From: an uncultured Prochlorococcus sp.
GTDB taxonomy: Bacteria; Cyanobacteriota; Cyanobacteriia; PCC-6307; Cyanobiaceae
Length of the DNA stretch: 64,000 nt
Reading direction: 5' to 3'
NCBI GenBank assembly: GCA_902573565.1
Contig: CACGKI010000006.1
Location: forward strand, 19,012-83,011
Part shown: positions 1 through 8,882 of the stretch, piece by piece
Layout: every line of letters begins with the position of its first letter
How positions within the stretch are numbered: position 1 is the stretch's first letter
Made by a program: the position numbers and the translations under genes
The notes under the pieces: generated by a model
Told to the model about the DNA's origin: nothing
Databases searched by the model: none
What the model saw: only the letters and a program-made list of their open reading frames with translations

Positions 1-1012
1 GCTTTTGATGGTTGGAGCTTTTTCTCCATTGGAAGGTTTCATGGATGAAAATAACTACAAATCAGTAATTAAAAATAATAGAGATACAAATGGATTACTA
101 TTTGGCTTGCCAATTGTATTTGATTCAAATAATGAAAAAGTAAAAGCTGGTGAGACAATATTGCTTACTTATAAAAAACAAAAAATTGCAGTTTTAGAAG
201 TTATCTCTAAATGGGAGCCTGACAAATCTTTAGAAGCTAAACTTTGTTATGGTACTAATTCTTTAGATCATCCTGCTGTCAAGATGATCTTTAATGAGAG
301 AGGAAGATTTTATATTGGAGGGAGGGTTTATGGTTTCGAACTACCAATTAGAGAATTTCCCTGCAAAACCCCTGAAGAAGTTAGATCTACACTGCCATCA
401 AATCATGATGTAGTTGCATTTCAATGCAGAAATCCAATTCACAGAGCACATTATGAATTATTTACTAATGCCTTACTCTCAGATAATGTCTCTTCTAACT
501 CGGTTGTTTTAGTACATCCAACTTGTGGACCAACTCAACAAGATGATATCCCTGGGAAAGTCAGATATTTGACCTACAAAGAATTGGAAGAAGAAATATC
601 TGATGAAAGAATAAAATGGGCTTTTTTACCTTATTCAATGCATATGGCCGGGCCAAGAGAAGCTCTTCAACATATGATAATCAGAAGAAATTATGGCTGT
701 ACCCATTTTATAATTGGTAGAGATATGGCCGGTTGCAAGTCATCATCAACTGGTGAAGATTTTTATGGCCCATATGATGCTCAGAATTTTGCGAATAAGT
801 GTGCAGGCGAATTAATGATGCAAACTGTGCCTTCAAAAAATTTGGTTTATACAAAGGAAAAAGGATATATTACAGCTGAAGAAGCTAAGGAATTTAGTTA
901 TCAAATTATGAAACTTAGTGGTACAGAATTTAGGAAGAAATTGAGGAGCGGCGAACCAATACCTGAATGGTTTGCATTCAAAAGTGTAGTAGATGTTCTA
1001 AGACGCTCTTAA
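1..1012 (+). CDS. sat: ATP sulfurylase (sulfate adenylyltransferase), 5' end outside window
   Basis: This enzyme makes adenosine 5'-phosphosulfate from ATP and sulfate, the first step of sulfate activation in the cytoplasm. About 336 codons are visible and the frame is open to the left edge, so roughly 50 N-terminal residues are missing. The methionine and TTG codons near base 5 are internal, because the sequence there (GAFSPLEGFM) matches the middle of the family's N-terminal domain. The nucleotide-binding motif QCRNPIHRAH lies near visible residue 140, and the GRDMAGCKSS segment near 235 corresponds to the second catalytic loop. The cysC gene for the next kinase lies about 60 kb away. The assignment is firm. 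Confidence 0.95.
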   Translation, partial: LLMVGAFSPLEGFMDENNYKSVIKNNRDTNGLLFGLPIVFDSNNEKVKAGETILLTYKKQKIAVLEVISKWEPDKSLEAKLCYGTNSLDHPAVKMIFNERGRFYIGGRVYGFELPIREFPCKTPEEVRSTLPSNHDVVAFQCRNPIHRAHYELFTNALLSDNVSSNSVVLVHPTCGPTQQDDIPGKVRYLTYKELEEEISDERIKWAFLPYSMHMAGPREALQHMIIRRNYGCTHFIIGRDMAGCKSSSTGEDFYGPYDAQNFANKCAGELMMQTVPSKNLVYTKEKGYITAEEAKEFSYQIMKLSGTEFRKKLRSGEPIPEWFAFKSVVDVLRRS

Positions 1013-1058
1013 TATTGTTTTATTATTAGTATTATAGATTTATTAAAGGTTATTTATT

Positions 1059-2915
1059 GTGAACAAACGCTGGAAAAACTTAGGACTTTACGTCCTAGCT
1101 GTTATTACCATAATTTTCATAGGTACTTCTTTTTTTGATAAACCTAGTGCTGAGAATGCTACAAAAACCTTAAGATATAGTGATTTTATAGAAGCAGTTC
1201 AAGATAAAGAAATCAGTAGAGTTCTAATATCTCCAGACAATGCCACGGCACAAGTTATTGAAAATGATGGAAGTAGATCTGAAGTCAATTTAGCCCCGGA
1301 CAAAGATTTATTAAAAATCTTAACCGAAAATAATGTTGATATTGCTGTAACTCCTACAAAATTGGCTAATCCCTGGCAACAAGCTTTAAGTAGCTTAATT
1401 TTCCCAGTTCTTTTAATTGGAGGATTATTTTTTCTTTTCAGGAGATCACAAAGTGGTAATGCTGGAGGAGGGGGTAATCCTGCCATGAGTTTCGGGAAAA
1501 GCAAAGCCAGACTTCAAATGGAACCTTCTACACAAGTAACCTTCACAGATGTTGCTGGTGTTGAAGGTGCAAAATTAGAACTGACTGAAGTTGTAGATTT
1601 TCTTAAGAGCCCAGATAGATTTACTGCAGTTGGAGCAAAAATTCCAAAAGGCGTCCTTCTTGTTGGACCTCCTGGTACAGGAAAAACATTACTAGCAAAA
1701 GCAGTAGCTGGAGAAGCAGGTGTACCTTTTTTCTCAATTTCGGGTTCAGAATTTGTAGAAATGTTTGTAGGAGTTGGTGCTAGCAGAGTTAGAGATCTTT
1801 TTGAGCAAGCTAAAAAAAATGCTCCTTGTATTGTATTTATTGATGAAATTGATGCTGTTGGAAGACAAAGAGGTGCTGGTATGGGCGGGGGAAATGATGA
1901 AAGAGAACAAACGCTAAACCAGCTTCTTACAGAAATGGATGGTTTCGAAGGTAATTCAGGAATAATAATAGTAGCTGCTACCAACAGACCCGATGTCTTA
2001 GATTCAGCTTTAATGCGTCCTGGAAGATTCGATAGACAAGTAACAGTAGATAGACCAGATTACGCGGGAAGATTACAAATATTAAACGTTCATGCGAAAG
2101 ATAAAACTCTTTCAAAAGACGTTGACTTAGATAAAGTTGCTAGAAGAACACCAGGATTTACTGGAGCAGATTTAGCTAACTTATTAAATGAAGCAGCAAT
2201 ACTAGCAGCTAGAAAAGATTTAGATAAAGTAAGTAATGATGAAGTTGGTGATGCTATTGAAAGAGTTATGGCTGGTCCGGAGAAGAAAGATAGAGTCATT
2301 AGCGATAAGAAAAAAGAATTAGTTGCTTATCACGAAGCTGGTCATGCACTAGTAGGAGCATTAATGCCAGATTATGATCCTGTAGCTAAGGTTTCAATTA
2401 TTCCTAGAGGTCAAGCTGGAGGTTTAACCTTCTTCACTCCAAGTGAAGAAAGAATGGAATCAGGTCTCTACTCGCGTTCTTATCTTCAAAATCAAATGGC
2501 TGTGGCTCTTGGTGGAAGAGTTGCTGAAGAAATTGTCTATGGAGAAGAAGAAGTTACAACTGGAGCTTCAAACGATTTACAACAAGTCGCTAATGTAGCG
2601 AGACAAATGATCACTAAATTTGGAATGAGTGACAAAATAGGTCCAGTTGCTTTAGGCCAATCTCAGGGCGGAATGTTTCTTGGGAGAGATATGAGTTCTA
2701 CAAGAGACTTCTCTGAAGATACAGCTGCTACTATAGATGTTGAGGTTTCAGAGCTTGTTGATGTAGCATACAAAAGAGCTACAAAAGTTTTATCAGATAA
2801 CAGAACTGTACTTGACGAAATGGCTCAAATGCTTATAGAAAGAGAAACTATAGATACGGAAGACATTGAAGATTTGCTTAACCGCTCAGAAATAAAAGTT
2901 GCAAACTATATTTAA
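1059..2915 (+). CDS. ftsH: ATP-dependent zinc metalloprotease FtsH
   Basis: This is a membrane-anchored AAA+ protease. In cyanobacteria the family degrades damaged membrane proteins, including photodamaged D1. The 618-aa product has a membrane segment at about residues 7-25 and a second near 108-126. The Walker A motif GPPGTGKT follows near 203, then Walker B FIDEID near 262. The zinc-binding HEAGH motif is at about 425-429. The start is GTG at 1059, which gives the expected N-terminal anchor. Cyanobacteria carry several FtsH copies and I cannot tell which one this is. psbA, whose product is the classic substrate in photosystem repair, lies 2 kb downstream on the other strand. A hairpin follows the gene at 2946-2989. 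Confidence 0.97.
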   Translation: MNKRWKNLGLYVLAVITIIFIGTSFFDKPSAENATKTLRYSDFIEAVQDKEISRVLISPDNATAQVIENDGSRSEVNLAPDKDLLKILTENNVDIAVTPTKLANPWQQALSSLIFPVLLIGGLFFLFRRSQSGNAGGGGNPAMSFGKSKARLQMEPSTQVTFTDVAGVEGAKLELTEVVDFLKSPDRFTAVGAKIPKGVLLVGPPGTGKTLLAKAVAGEAGVPFFSISGSEFVEMFVGVGASRVRDLFEQAKKNAPCIVFIDEIDAVGRQRGAGMGGGNDEREQTLNQLLTEMDGFEGNSGIIIVAATNRPDVLDSALMRPGRFDRQVTVDRPDYAGRLQILNVHAKDKTLSKDVDLDKVARRTPGFTGADLANLLNEAAILAARKDLDKVSNDEVGDAIERVMAGPEKKDRVISDKKKELVAYHEAGHALVGALMPDYDPVAKVSIIPRGQAGGLTFFTPSEERMESGLYSRSYLQNQMAVALGGRVAEEIVYGEEEVTTGASNDLQQVANVARQMITKFGMSDKIGPVALGQSQGGMFLGRDMSSTRDFSEDTAATIDVEVSELVDVAYKRATKVLSDNRTVLDEMAQMLIERETIDTEDIEDLLNRSEIKVANYI

Positions 2916-2936
2916 GCCCGAAAGTTTAAATTTTTA

Positions 2937-3563
2937 ATGAATAATAAAAAAGATTCTTTTTCGGATTTCCTGAAAAAAGAATCTTTTTTTTTACTTATAA
3001 AACCTGAAGATAAAATTTACTCAAATAACTCTATAAGAAATTCATTTTTTGCAGAATTAGGAATCTTAGTAAAATTAGGATTAAAGAATATTGAAATAAG
3101 TTGGTCAGAAAACGAAAAGTGGTTAGATTTTGTATCCGAAATGAAACTCAAATTTCCAAGAATTAATTTAGGCTCTGCTTCCATAGTTAACAAGCAATCA
3201 ATAGAAGATTCATTAAAAATTGGATTAAATTTTTCTATGATGAAATTTTGGGATAAAGATCTTTTCAATTATGCGCAGTCAAAAAATTATTTATTAATTC
3301 CCGGAATTAAAAATTTAAAAGATCTTGAGGAAGCGATAAATTTAAATTGCAAAATTATTAAAATTTATCCAATAAAAAGTAAAGCTTGTTCCATAGATAT
3401 ACTCAACTTTAAAAGTATTGATTTCATTGCTGCTGGAGGCCTAACGATCAATGATGTAAAACCTTATAAATCTTTAGGATATAAGGCAATCGTGATTGGG
3501 GATAAAGGTATTATAAATAAAAAATTTGATCCAAAAATATATGAATGGCTTAAAAATAATTAA
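2937..3563 (+). CDS. eda: KDPG/KHG aldolase-like protein
   Basis: The 208-aa product fits the class I KDPG aldolase family, which splits 2-keto-3-deoxy-6-phosphogluconate into pyruvate and glyceraldehyde 3-phosphate in the Entner-Doudoroff route. Supporting segments are KNIEISW, where the family has its general-base glutamate in an E-V-T strand, KIIKIYPIKS, with the likely Schiff-base lysine before Y-P, and the phosphate-binding end IAAGGLTINDV followed by AIVIGDKGI. The sequence is quite divergent and many family positions differ, so exact substrate and activity are inferred. It begins 21 bases after ftsH. The ATG at 2937 is the only plausible start, because the first barrel strand (FFLLIKP) follows within 25 codons, yet a 16-bp hairpin overlaps codons 4-18. 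Confidence 0.75.
   Translation: MNNKKDSFSDFLKKESFFLLIKPEDKIYSNNSIRNSFFAELGILVKLGLKNIEISWSENEKWLDFVSEMKLKFPRINLGSASIVNKQSIEDSLKIGLNFSMMKFWDKDLFNYAQSKNYLLIPGIKNLKDLEEAINLNCKIIKIYPIKSKACSIDILNFKSIDFIAAGGLTINDVKPYKSLGYKAIVIGDKGIINKKFDPKIYEWLKNN
2946..2989. terminator. 16-bp hairpin with T-run overlapping the eda start codons
   Basis: Bases 2946-2961 are the exact reverse complement of 2974-2989, with a 12-base loop. The right arm runs into a T tract ending at 2992 and the left arm begins with A6. This is the shape of an intrinsic terminator, although the stem is AT-rich. It sits 31 bases after the ftsH stop and inside the first codons of the next gene, so it would limit read-through from ftsH into eda or act as an attenuator. 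The structure is seen directly; the function is inferred. Confidence 0.55.
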
Positions 3564-3597
3564 ATCGAAGATAAATATAATTTATTTAACAAAACTA

Positions 3598-4695
3598 CTA
3601 ATTATTGATTAAGCCACATTGAGCTTGATTTAGTAGTAAATGATCGGCAAGTACTAAAGCCACCATAGCATCAACCATAGGAACTGCTCTTGGTAAAACG
3701 CATGGATCATGTCTCCCTTTTGCTTTCATCACAACTTCTTTCCCTTCAGCATTTACTGTTTTCTGTTCTTTCCCGATAGTTGCTGTAGGTTTAAAAGCTA
3801 TCTTCATCTCAATATTTTCGCCATTACTTATTCCTCCCTGAATACCGCCTGAATTATTGGATATTGTTCTTAACTTCCTAATATCATCAGACTTAATGAA
3901 GGCATCATTATGTTCGCTTCCTTTTAAATAAGTTCCAGAGAAACCTGAACCTATTTCAAAGCCTTTCGTGGCAGGCAAAGACATCAAAGCCTTCGCCAAA
4001 TCAGCTTCTAATTTATCAAAAACAGGCATTCCAAGACCAGAAGGGACATTTCTTACTAGACATTCAACAATACCGCCACAAGAATCTCCTTGACGCTTTA
4101 ATTGCTTAATTCTCTCAATCATTTCTGCTGATACCTTTTCATCAGGACATCTAACAATATTAGAATCTATTTTGTTGAGAGAAATTGTTTCTTTATTTAT
4201 ATCAGAATCAATATCATGTATACGCTTTACCCAAGATAGTATTTCGGTGTTACAGAAGTTTTTTAATAATTGTTTTGCTATAGCACCAGCAGCTACTCTT
4301 CCAATTGTTTCTCTTGCAGAGGCTCTTCCACCACCAGAACTTGCCTGAATTCCATATTTCAGATGATATGTACCATCTGCATGAGAAGGTCTAAATACTT
4401 GCTCCAAATTATCATAATCTCCTGGTCTTTGATCCCTGTTTCTTACCAACATCGCTATTGGAGTTCCAAGTGTTAACCCTTCCTTTATTCCACTTAATAT
4501 TTCAATTTTATCTTCTTCATTTCTGGGTGTAGTAATGTCACTTTGGCCAGGTCTGCGCCTATCTAATTCATTTTGTATCAGATTTATATCTACTTTTAAC
4601 TTAGGGGGACAGCCATCAAGGATAACTCCCACTGCACCACCATGTGATTCTCCAAAAGTACTAACACGAAAAATTTTTCCAAAACTACTACTCAT
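3598..4695 (-). CDS. aroC: Chorismate synthase
   Basis: This enzyme converts 5-enolpyruvylshikimate 3-phosphate to chorismate using reduced FMN, the last step of the shikimate pathway. Chorismate feeds the aromatic amino acids, folate and phylloquinone; trpG, trpB and the men genes in this window are downstream users. The 365-aa product has the family signatures GESHGGAVG near residue 16, [15 protein letters not shown] near 46-60 and [13 protein letters not shown] near 120-133, and has normal length. The start ATG at 4695 gives the conserved N-terminus [20 protein letters not shown]. It is convergent with the upstream eda gene and follows psbA in the same direction, but a strong terminator separates them. 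Confidence 0.97.
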   Translation of the reverse strand: MSSSFGKIFRVSTFGESHGGAVGVILDGCPPKLKVDINLIQNELDRRRPGQSDITTPRNEEDKIEILSGIKEGLTLGTPIAMLVRNRDQRPGDYDNLEQVFRPSHADGTYHLKYGIQASSGGGRASARETIGRVAAGAIAKQLLKNFCNTEILSWVKRIHDIDSDINKETISLNKIDSNIVRCPDEKVSAEMIERIKQLKRQGDSCGGIVECLVRNVPSGLGMPVFDKLEADLAKALMSLPATKGFEIGSGFSGTYLKGSEHNDAFIKSDDIRKLRTISNNSGGIQGGISNGENIEMKIAFKPTATIGKEQKTVNAEGKEVVMKAKGRHDPCVLPRAVPMVDAMVALVLADHLLLNQAQCGLINN

Positions 4696-4761
4696 AGAAA
4701 TATCAAATGTTTTATCTATATATAAACATTATATGAAACCAATTGAAAATTAAACAAAAAA

Positions 4762-4782
4762 AAGCCCCCTTTAAGGGGGCTT
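4762..4782 (-). terminator. Intrinsic terminator of psbA
   Basis: Bases 4762-4771 are perfectly complementary to 4773-4782, forming a GC-rich stem of five C-G pairs flanked by A-T pairs. Read on the minus strand the stem is followed by a T tract broken by one G. It lies 22 bases past the psbA stop and ends the psbA message before aroC. It is one of the clearest terminators in the window. Confidence 0.9.
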
Positions 4783-4803
4783 GGAAATTTAAGAACTTTA
4801 AGC

Positions 4804-5886
4804 TTAACCAATAGCTGGAGCTGAAAGAGCTACTGTTGTAGACTCAGCTGCTGCTAGATCAAGTGGGAAGTTGTGAGCGTTACGCTCGTGCATTACTTCC
4901 ATACCTAGGTTTGCTCTGTTAAGAACATCACCCCATGTAGGAACAATCTTACCGTTTGCATCAACAACTGACTGGTTGAAGTTGAAACCGTTAAGGTTGA
5001 ATGCCATTGTGCAGATACCCATTGAAGTTAACCATACACAAACAACTGGGAATACAGCTAGGAAGAAGTGAAGACTTCTGCTGTTGTTGAAACTTGCATA
5101 TTGGAAGATCAAACGACCGAAGTAGCCATGAGCTGCAACGATGTTATATGTTTCTTCTTCTTGTCCGAACTTGTAACCGTAGTTCTGAGACTCTGTCTCA
5201 GTTGTTTCTCTGATTAGAGAAGAAGTAACAAGTGAACCGTGCATAGCTGAGAATAAAGATCCTCCGAACATACCAGCAACACCAGCCATATGGAATGGGT
5301 GCATAAGAATGTTGTGCTCTGCCTGGAAAACAAACATGAAGTTGAATGTTCCAGAGATACCTAGAGGCATTCCGTCAGAGAAAGAACCTTGACCGAATGG
5401 GTATACAAGAAATACTGCGAAAGCTGCTGAAACTGGTGCAGAGTATGCAACACAGATCCATGGACGCATACCTAAACGGTATGAAAGCTCCCACTGTCTT
5501 CCCATGTATGCTGAGATACCAATTAGGAAGTGGAAAATTACAAGCTGGTAAGGACCACCGTTGTATAACCACTCATCTACAGTAGCTGCTTCCCAAATTG
5601 GGTAGAAGTGTAGACCAATAGCGTTAGATGAAGGAACAACTGCACCTGAGATGATGTTGTTTCCATATAGGAATGAACCAGCAACTGGCTCTCTAATTCC
5701 GTCGATGTCTACTGGTGGTGCTGCGATGAATGCAACGATGAAGCAAGCCGCTGCTGTAAGTAGGCATGGGATCATTAAGACGCCGAACCAACCAACATAA
5801 ATTCTGTTGTTAGTTGATGTTACCCACTCACAAAACTGTGGCCAACCTTTTAACAGCGAAGAACGCTGCTGCTGAATAGTTGTCAT
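4804..5886 (-). CDS. psbA: Photosystem II reaction centre protein D1
   Basis: D1 is the thylakoid membrane subunit that carries most of the photosystem II electron-transfer cofactors and turns over rapidly in light. The 360-aa product has the standard five membrane spans, the [16 protein letters not shown] segment with the chlorophyll-ligand histidine, and the [14 protein letters not shown] end. That end is followed by about 16 residues that CtpA would remove. The position equivalent to residue 130 is glutamine (GRQWELS), as in the D1:1-like form, not glutamate. Codon use is visibly less AT-biased than in the neighbours, as expected for a highly expressed gene. It has its own promoter and terminator, so it is monocistronic. 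Confidence 0.99.
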   Translation of the reverse strand: MTTIQQQRSSLLKGWPQFCEWVTSTNNRIYVGWFGVLMIPCLLTAAACFIVAFIAAPPVDIDGIREPVAGSFLYGNNIISGAVVPSSNAIGLHFYPIWEAATVDEWLYNGGPYQLVIFHFLIGISAYMGRQWELSYRLGMRPWICVAYSAPVSAAFAVFLVYPFGQGSFSDGMPLGISGTFNFMFVFQAEHNILMHPFHMAGVAGMFGGSLFSAMHGSLVTSSLIRETTETESQNYGYKFGQEEETYNIVAAHGYFGRLIFQYASFNNSRSLHFFLAVFPVVCVWLTSMGICTMAFNLNGFNFNQSVVDANGKIVPTWGDVLNRANLGMEVMHERNAHNFPLDLAAAESTTVALSAPAIG

Positions 5887-5901
5887 GAGTTCGTAAAGTA
5901 T

Positions 5902-5917
5902 GTCTCTTAAGTGAGAC
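5902..5917 (-). promoter_or_regulatory. Small hairpin in the psbA 5' leader
   Basis: The inverted repeat GTCTC at 5902-5906 and GAGAC at 5913-5917 encloses six bases and lies 16-31 bases upstream of the psbA start codon. No good Shine-Dalgarno sequence is visible directly before the ATG. A translational or stability role in the leader is possible but is inference only. Confidence 0.35.
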
Positions 5918-5954
5918 GTGTAAATAAAAACGGAAAAAATATTCCGCTTCGAAG

Positions 5955-5985
5955 ATTTTAGACCAAAATCGCTAAAAATGTGTAA
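5955..5985 (-). promoter_or_regulatory. psbA: Putative psbA promoter
   Basis: On the minus strand, a -10-like TAAAAT lies at 5955-5960. A TTACAC element at 5980-5985 is 19 bases further upstream and could serve as a -35 or as half of an HLR1-type RpaB site; the adjacent TTAGCG matches the second half only partly. The predicted start would leave a leader of about 60 bases, a normal length for cyanobacterial psbA. The placement is by eye. Confidence 0.45.
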
Positions 5986-6075
5986 TTTTTTTTTCTTTAA
6001 GTAAACTTATTTTTTGCAATATCAAAGAAAAGAACCTCCATGTCTTAATATTTTCTTTGTTATTGAGGATTTAAC

Positions 6076-6204
6076 TTGGTAATAATCGAATGGCTTCTTA
6101 ACGGAAAAAGATCTAAAGAGGTGGTTTCCTTAAGAGAGGCTAAGCATAGAAGACTGCAATTAGAGGCTTTTGGAGCTGTTATTTATTGGAGCGAAAGAAT
6201 TTAA
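6076..6204 (+). CDS. Small conserved-looking 42-aa protein divergent from psbA
   Basis: An open frame of 42 codons starts with TTG at 6076 and ends with TAA at 6202-6204. A GAGGA ribosome-binding sequence at 6065-6069 lies six bases before the start, and an in-frame stop at 6064 rules out a longer version. The predicted protein is basic and mostly helical: a hydrophobic start (LVIIEWLLNGKR), then an Arg/Lys/Glu-rich stretch and the end AVIYWSERI. I have the impression that similar short proteins occur in other marine picocyanobacteria, but I cannot check this here and know no function. It is the only gene-like content in the 435 bases between psbA and the aspartoacylase gene. Confidence 0.6.
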   Translation: MVIIEWLLNGKRSKEVVSLREAKHRRLQLEAFGAVIYWSERI

Positions 6205-6321
6205 ATTTTTAAGGATTAAGACTTAGTAAAAAAAATAAAAGCATTAAATATTAAATAAACTTATCTTTTAAATAAAAAATCCTTATTAGTTTTCATCAAT
6301 TTATTGTCCTTGTTTCTTAAT

Positions 6322-7227
6322 TTAAAGGCTTTCAAACTCATAAACCCATTGATTGTTAGAACTAATAACTTCTTTCTTCGTGTAGCTCATGGCAATTTTT
6401 TTTTCCTTATAGGCGACTTCGCCAATGAAAACAGGCCAAACCAATTGTTCTCCTTCATATTTATGAATTATTCCTTGGCTATCAAGAAATAATGGATCTC
6501 CTTTTTTAATCATTTTCCAATCTTGGTTTATTCTTTCAGGATGTATTAGGCCATCAATATATCCTTTTTCATCTCTTGGATAATCTATACTCCCTTGATG
6601 AACATGAACAACCAATTCCTTTGGAAGTTCTATAAGATTGTTTTTTAATTTATCTATCTCTTCCCTTAAAGATTTAATAATTATTAAGAATCTATCTATG
6701 ATTTTTGGATCATAAAAATTTTGTGCGACAGCTCCTATTTCAATAACTAAACCACATGGCCAAGCTTCTACAAGAAAGCCTGTTTGTGATTTATCTTTTT
6801 CGTGCAAATAAATAGGCAATCCAAATTTGTTCTGCAGTAATGCGGCTAAACAAAAATCTTTGAATCTCCTCCCATACAAAACAATGCTTGTTCCCATATT
6901 TGCAGTAGTAGTATGCAAATCAATTGCAATTTGACAGGGCTTAGATCCATGGATCCCAAATTGATCGACTAAAAAATTAGCTCTATTAATTTCATAAACG
7001 CTATTATTTTCTTGATCATGATTTTTAATTTCTTTAAAAGATCTATTTAAATCTACATCTATATATCTGTAACCTTTTTCATAGGCAATAGGATTTCCTA
7101 TGATGTACTCATACTCGATACCATGATTTAAACTATTTTCCTCTCTATTAAATTTCTTAACCGCCCAAACAGGATTAATTTCATTCCCATGAGTGCCTGA
7201 AACAATAAGTATTCTTTGAACAGTCAT
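6322..7227 (-). CDS. Probable aspartoacylase (AspA/AstE family zinc hydrolase)
   Basis: The family removes the acyl group from N-acyl-aspartate or related amino acids with a zinc carboxypeptidase-type fold. The 301-aa product has the zinc-binding GTHGNE motif at residues 12-17, the DLNRSF substrate-arginine segment near 59-64 and the DLHTTT motif with the third zinc ligand near 104-109. EIGAV near 167 supplies the likely general-base glutamate. The length is normal. The true substrate in marine cyanobacteria is not established, so only the family is certain. It stands alone, divergent from the GST-like gene 23 bases away. Confidence 0.85.
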   Translation of the reverse strand: MTVQRILIVSGTHGNEINPVWAVKKFNREENSLNHGIEYEYIIGNPIAYEKGYRYIDVDLNRSFKEIKNHDQENNSVYEINRANFLVDQFGIHGSKPCQIAIDLHTTTANMGTSIVLYGRRFKDFCLAALLQNKFGLPIYLHEKDKSQTGFLVEAWPCGLVIEIGAVAQNFYDPKIIDRFLIIIKSLREEIDKLKNNLIELPKELVVHVHQGSIDYPRDEKGYIDGLIHPERINQDWKMIKKGDPLFLDSQGIIHKYEGEQLVWPVFIGEVAYKEKKIAMSYTKKEVISSNNQWVYEFESL

Positions 7228-7250
7228 TTTTTCATTAAAAATAAAATTTT

Positions 7251-8195
7251 ATGCAAAATAAATACCTTATAAGAGCCACCAGAAAATTCTGGTTTTGGTT
7301 TTGGACCCAATTAATGAATGGCTTCGCACCATCAGATTCATATGGTAACTATAAAAGGCCTAAAGGTATAACAATTGATAGTGAATACGATATTAATAAT
7401 GAAAATGGACAAATTTATTTATTGGTAGGGAATTCTTGTCCATGGTGTCAAAGAACTTTACTCGTCCACGAAATAAAAAATTTATCTAAAAAAGTTAAAA
7501 TTATTTTTTTAAAGGCAGATGTGGAGCATGGAGAATGGATTTTCAATAGAGAGTTTAAGAGATGCATGAGACTTTCTGAGCTCTACAAAAAAGCTAATAA
7601 AAAGACAATTTTTAGAGCGACATTACCTCTTTTAATTGGTTTTGTAAAAGATGAAGTAAACATTTTATCGAATGAAAGTTCCCAGATAATTAGACTACTC
7701 AATTCAATAAAAAGTAATTCGAAATATAAGACATTAAATATTGAAGACTGTAATCAAAAAGTTTTAGATTTAATTAATAACAGCATTAATGATGGAGTAT
7801 ATAAATGTGGTTTCGCCAGAAACCAGTCAGCTTACGAAAAAGCAAGTCAAAATCTTTTTGCAGCTCTAAATGAAGTTGAAAAATTACTCCAAAAAAACAA
7901 TGGTGACTGGATATTTGGAAAAGAGTTAACCTATGCAGATATTTGCCTTTTTCCAACACTTATAAGATGGGAATTGATTTATAGCAAACTTTTCAAATGC
8001 ACTGAACAAGAACTATCAAGTTTCGAAAAGATTATTAAATGGAGATTAAAATTCTTTAATTTACCTAATGTGAATAGGACATGTCTTGAAAATGAATGGA
8101 AAAAAGATTACTACAAAGCTTTATTCCCATTAAACCCAAATCAACTAGTCCCAGTTTCACCATCGCTAAACGAAATAATGAGATTAGAGTCTTAA
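7251..8195 (+). CDS. Glutathione S-transferase-like protein, CPWC type
   Basis: The 314-aa product resembles the omega-like/Xi class of glutathione transferases, which includes glutathionyl-hydroquinone reductases. A thioredoxin-fold part has NSCPWCQRTLL with a CxxC near residues 62-66, and a helical C-terminal GST domain ends with WIFGKELTYADICLFPTL near 220-238. Such proteins typically act on quinones or on glutathionylated compounds in the cytoplasm. The actual substrate cannot be read from sequence. The gene is separate from grxC and gshB, which lie 42 kb away, but would depend on the glutathione they make and use. Confidence 0.75.
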   Translation: MQNKYLIRATRKFWFWFWTQLMNGFAPSDSYGNYKRPKGITIDSEYDINNENGQIYLLVGNSCPWCQRTLLVHEIKNLSKKVKIIFLKADVEHGEWIFNREFKRCMRLSELYKKANKKTIFRATLPLLIGFVKDEVNILSNESSQIIRLLNSIKSNSKYKTLNIEDCNQKVLDLINNSINDGVYKCGFARNQSAYEKASQNLFAALNEVEKLLQKNNGDWIFGKELTYADICLFPTLIRWELIYSKLFKCTEQELSSFEKIIKWRLKFFNLPNVNRTCLENEWKKDYYKALFPLNPNQLVPVSPSLNEIMRLES

Positions 8196-8323
8196 ACAAT
8201 AAATAAATCAATTTCGAAAAAAAAAATGATGTTGTAATGAACACTTATTTAGTTCATAGATAATGCAATTTCATTAGAAATTAACTATGTTATGTATGTC
8301 TACTAAAGTACGAAAAGCTTAAA

Positions 8324-8542
8324 ATGAAATCCATTGACGAACACATCCAAAAAGATCAATCGGAAATCGAATCTGCAAAAGCAGAGGGCAATCTTCCAAA
8401 GGTCAGACATTTAACTGAAGAGCTAAAAGAACTCGAAGAATATAAGGATCATCATCCAGAGGATAAACATGACCCTAATGCTTTAGAACTATTCTGCGAT
8501 GCCAACCCGGATGAACCAGAATGTCTTGTTTATGATGATTAA
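8324..8542 (+). CDS. CP12-family Calvin cycle regulator
   Basis: CP12 is a small disordered protein that brings together GAPDH and phosphoribulokinase and holds both inactive in the dark. The 72-aa product ends in the diagnostic FCDANPDEPECLVYDD, with the C-terminal cysteine pair eight residues apart and the acidic tail that enters the GAPDH site. The N-terminal half is a charged helix and contains no cysteine, so the N-terminal redox pair of canonical plant-type CP12 is absent. The gene is monocistronic, with a 128-base intergenic region before it and a strong terminator after it. Confidence 0.88.
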   Translation: MKSIDEHIQKDQSEIESAKAEGNLPKVRHLTEELKELEEYKDHHPEDKHDPNALELFCDANPDEPECLVYDD

Positions 8543-8570
8543 GTTTTCTTTTCGATAGATAAACCATAAA

Positions 8571-8593
8571 AAAAGGGCTTTCAGAGCCCTTTT
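8571..8593. terminator. Bidirectional terminator between CP12 and the 60-aa gene
   Basis: A perfect 9-bp stem (8571-8579 with 8585-8593) containing GGGCT/AGCCC and a five-base loop is preceded by an A run and followed by a T run. It can therefore terminate both the CP12 message and the converging minus-strand gene. Confidence 0.9.
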
Positions 8594-8614
8594 TTTTATT
8601 TGTTCTATTCTTAT

Positions 8615-8797
8615 TTAGTAATCTCTATTAAAATCGGATGGACTGCCTGTAAGCGAACATATAACCGATTCCTCGTTTTTCATTTCCTTTACTTCTACAA
8701 TTGGTCTTCCCATTTTCTTCAGAACTTCAATATCTTGAATAGTTTGACATCTAGCTATTATTTTTCCTTGTTGATCAAAGCAACTATAGAAATTCAT
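8615..8797 (-). CDS. Small hypothetical protein, 60 aa
   Basis: The short product (MNFYSCFDQQGKIIARCQTI at the start) has three cysteines and a compact alpha/beta-like pattern, followed by a polar tail. It converges on CP12 and shares its terminator, and about 85 bases separate it from obgE in the same direction. The balanced amino-acid content and the fit to the terminator suggest a real gene. I do not recognise a family and can give no function. Confidence 0.6.
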   Translation of the reverse strand: MNFYSCFDQQGKIIARCQTIQDIEVLKKMGRPIVEVKEMKNEESVICSLTGSPSDFNRDY

Positions 8798-8882
8798 TTT
8801 GTGTTTAAAGAAGTATCTTATTTATGGCTAATTTTCATTACTAAATCAAGTGTTTTTTATACAAAAAAATTTTTAATTTAAG

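Noticed and set aside
1514..1984. Long open frame antisense to ftsH
   Set aside because: Its Ser/Pro/Ala-rich composition mirrors the codon pattern of ftsH and has no domain. Similar antisense frames occur across psbA, mutS2, hemB and rplL and were left out.
8600..8881. Plus-strand 93-aa frame opposite the 60-aa gene
   Set aside because: It overlaps the bidirectional terminator, is rich in Phe, Tyr and Leu as antisense frames of AT-rich genes often are, and has no ribosome-binding site.
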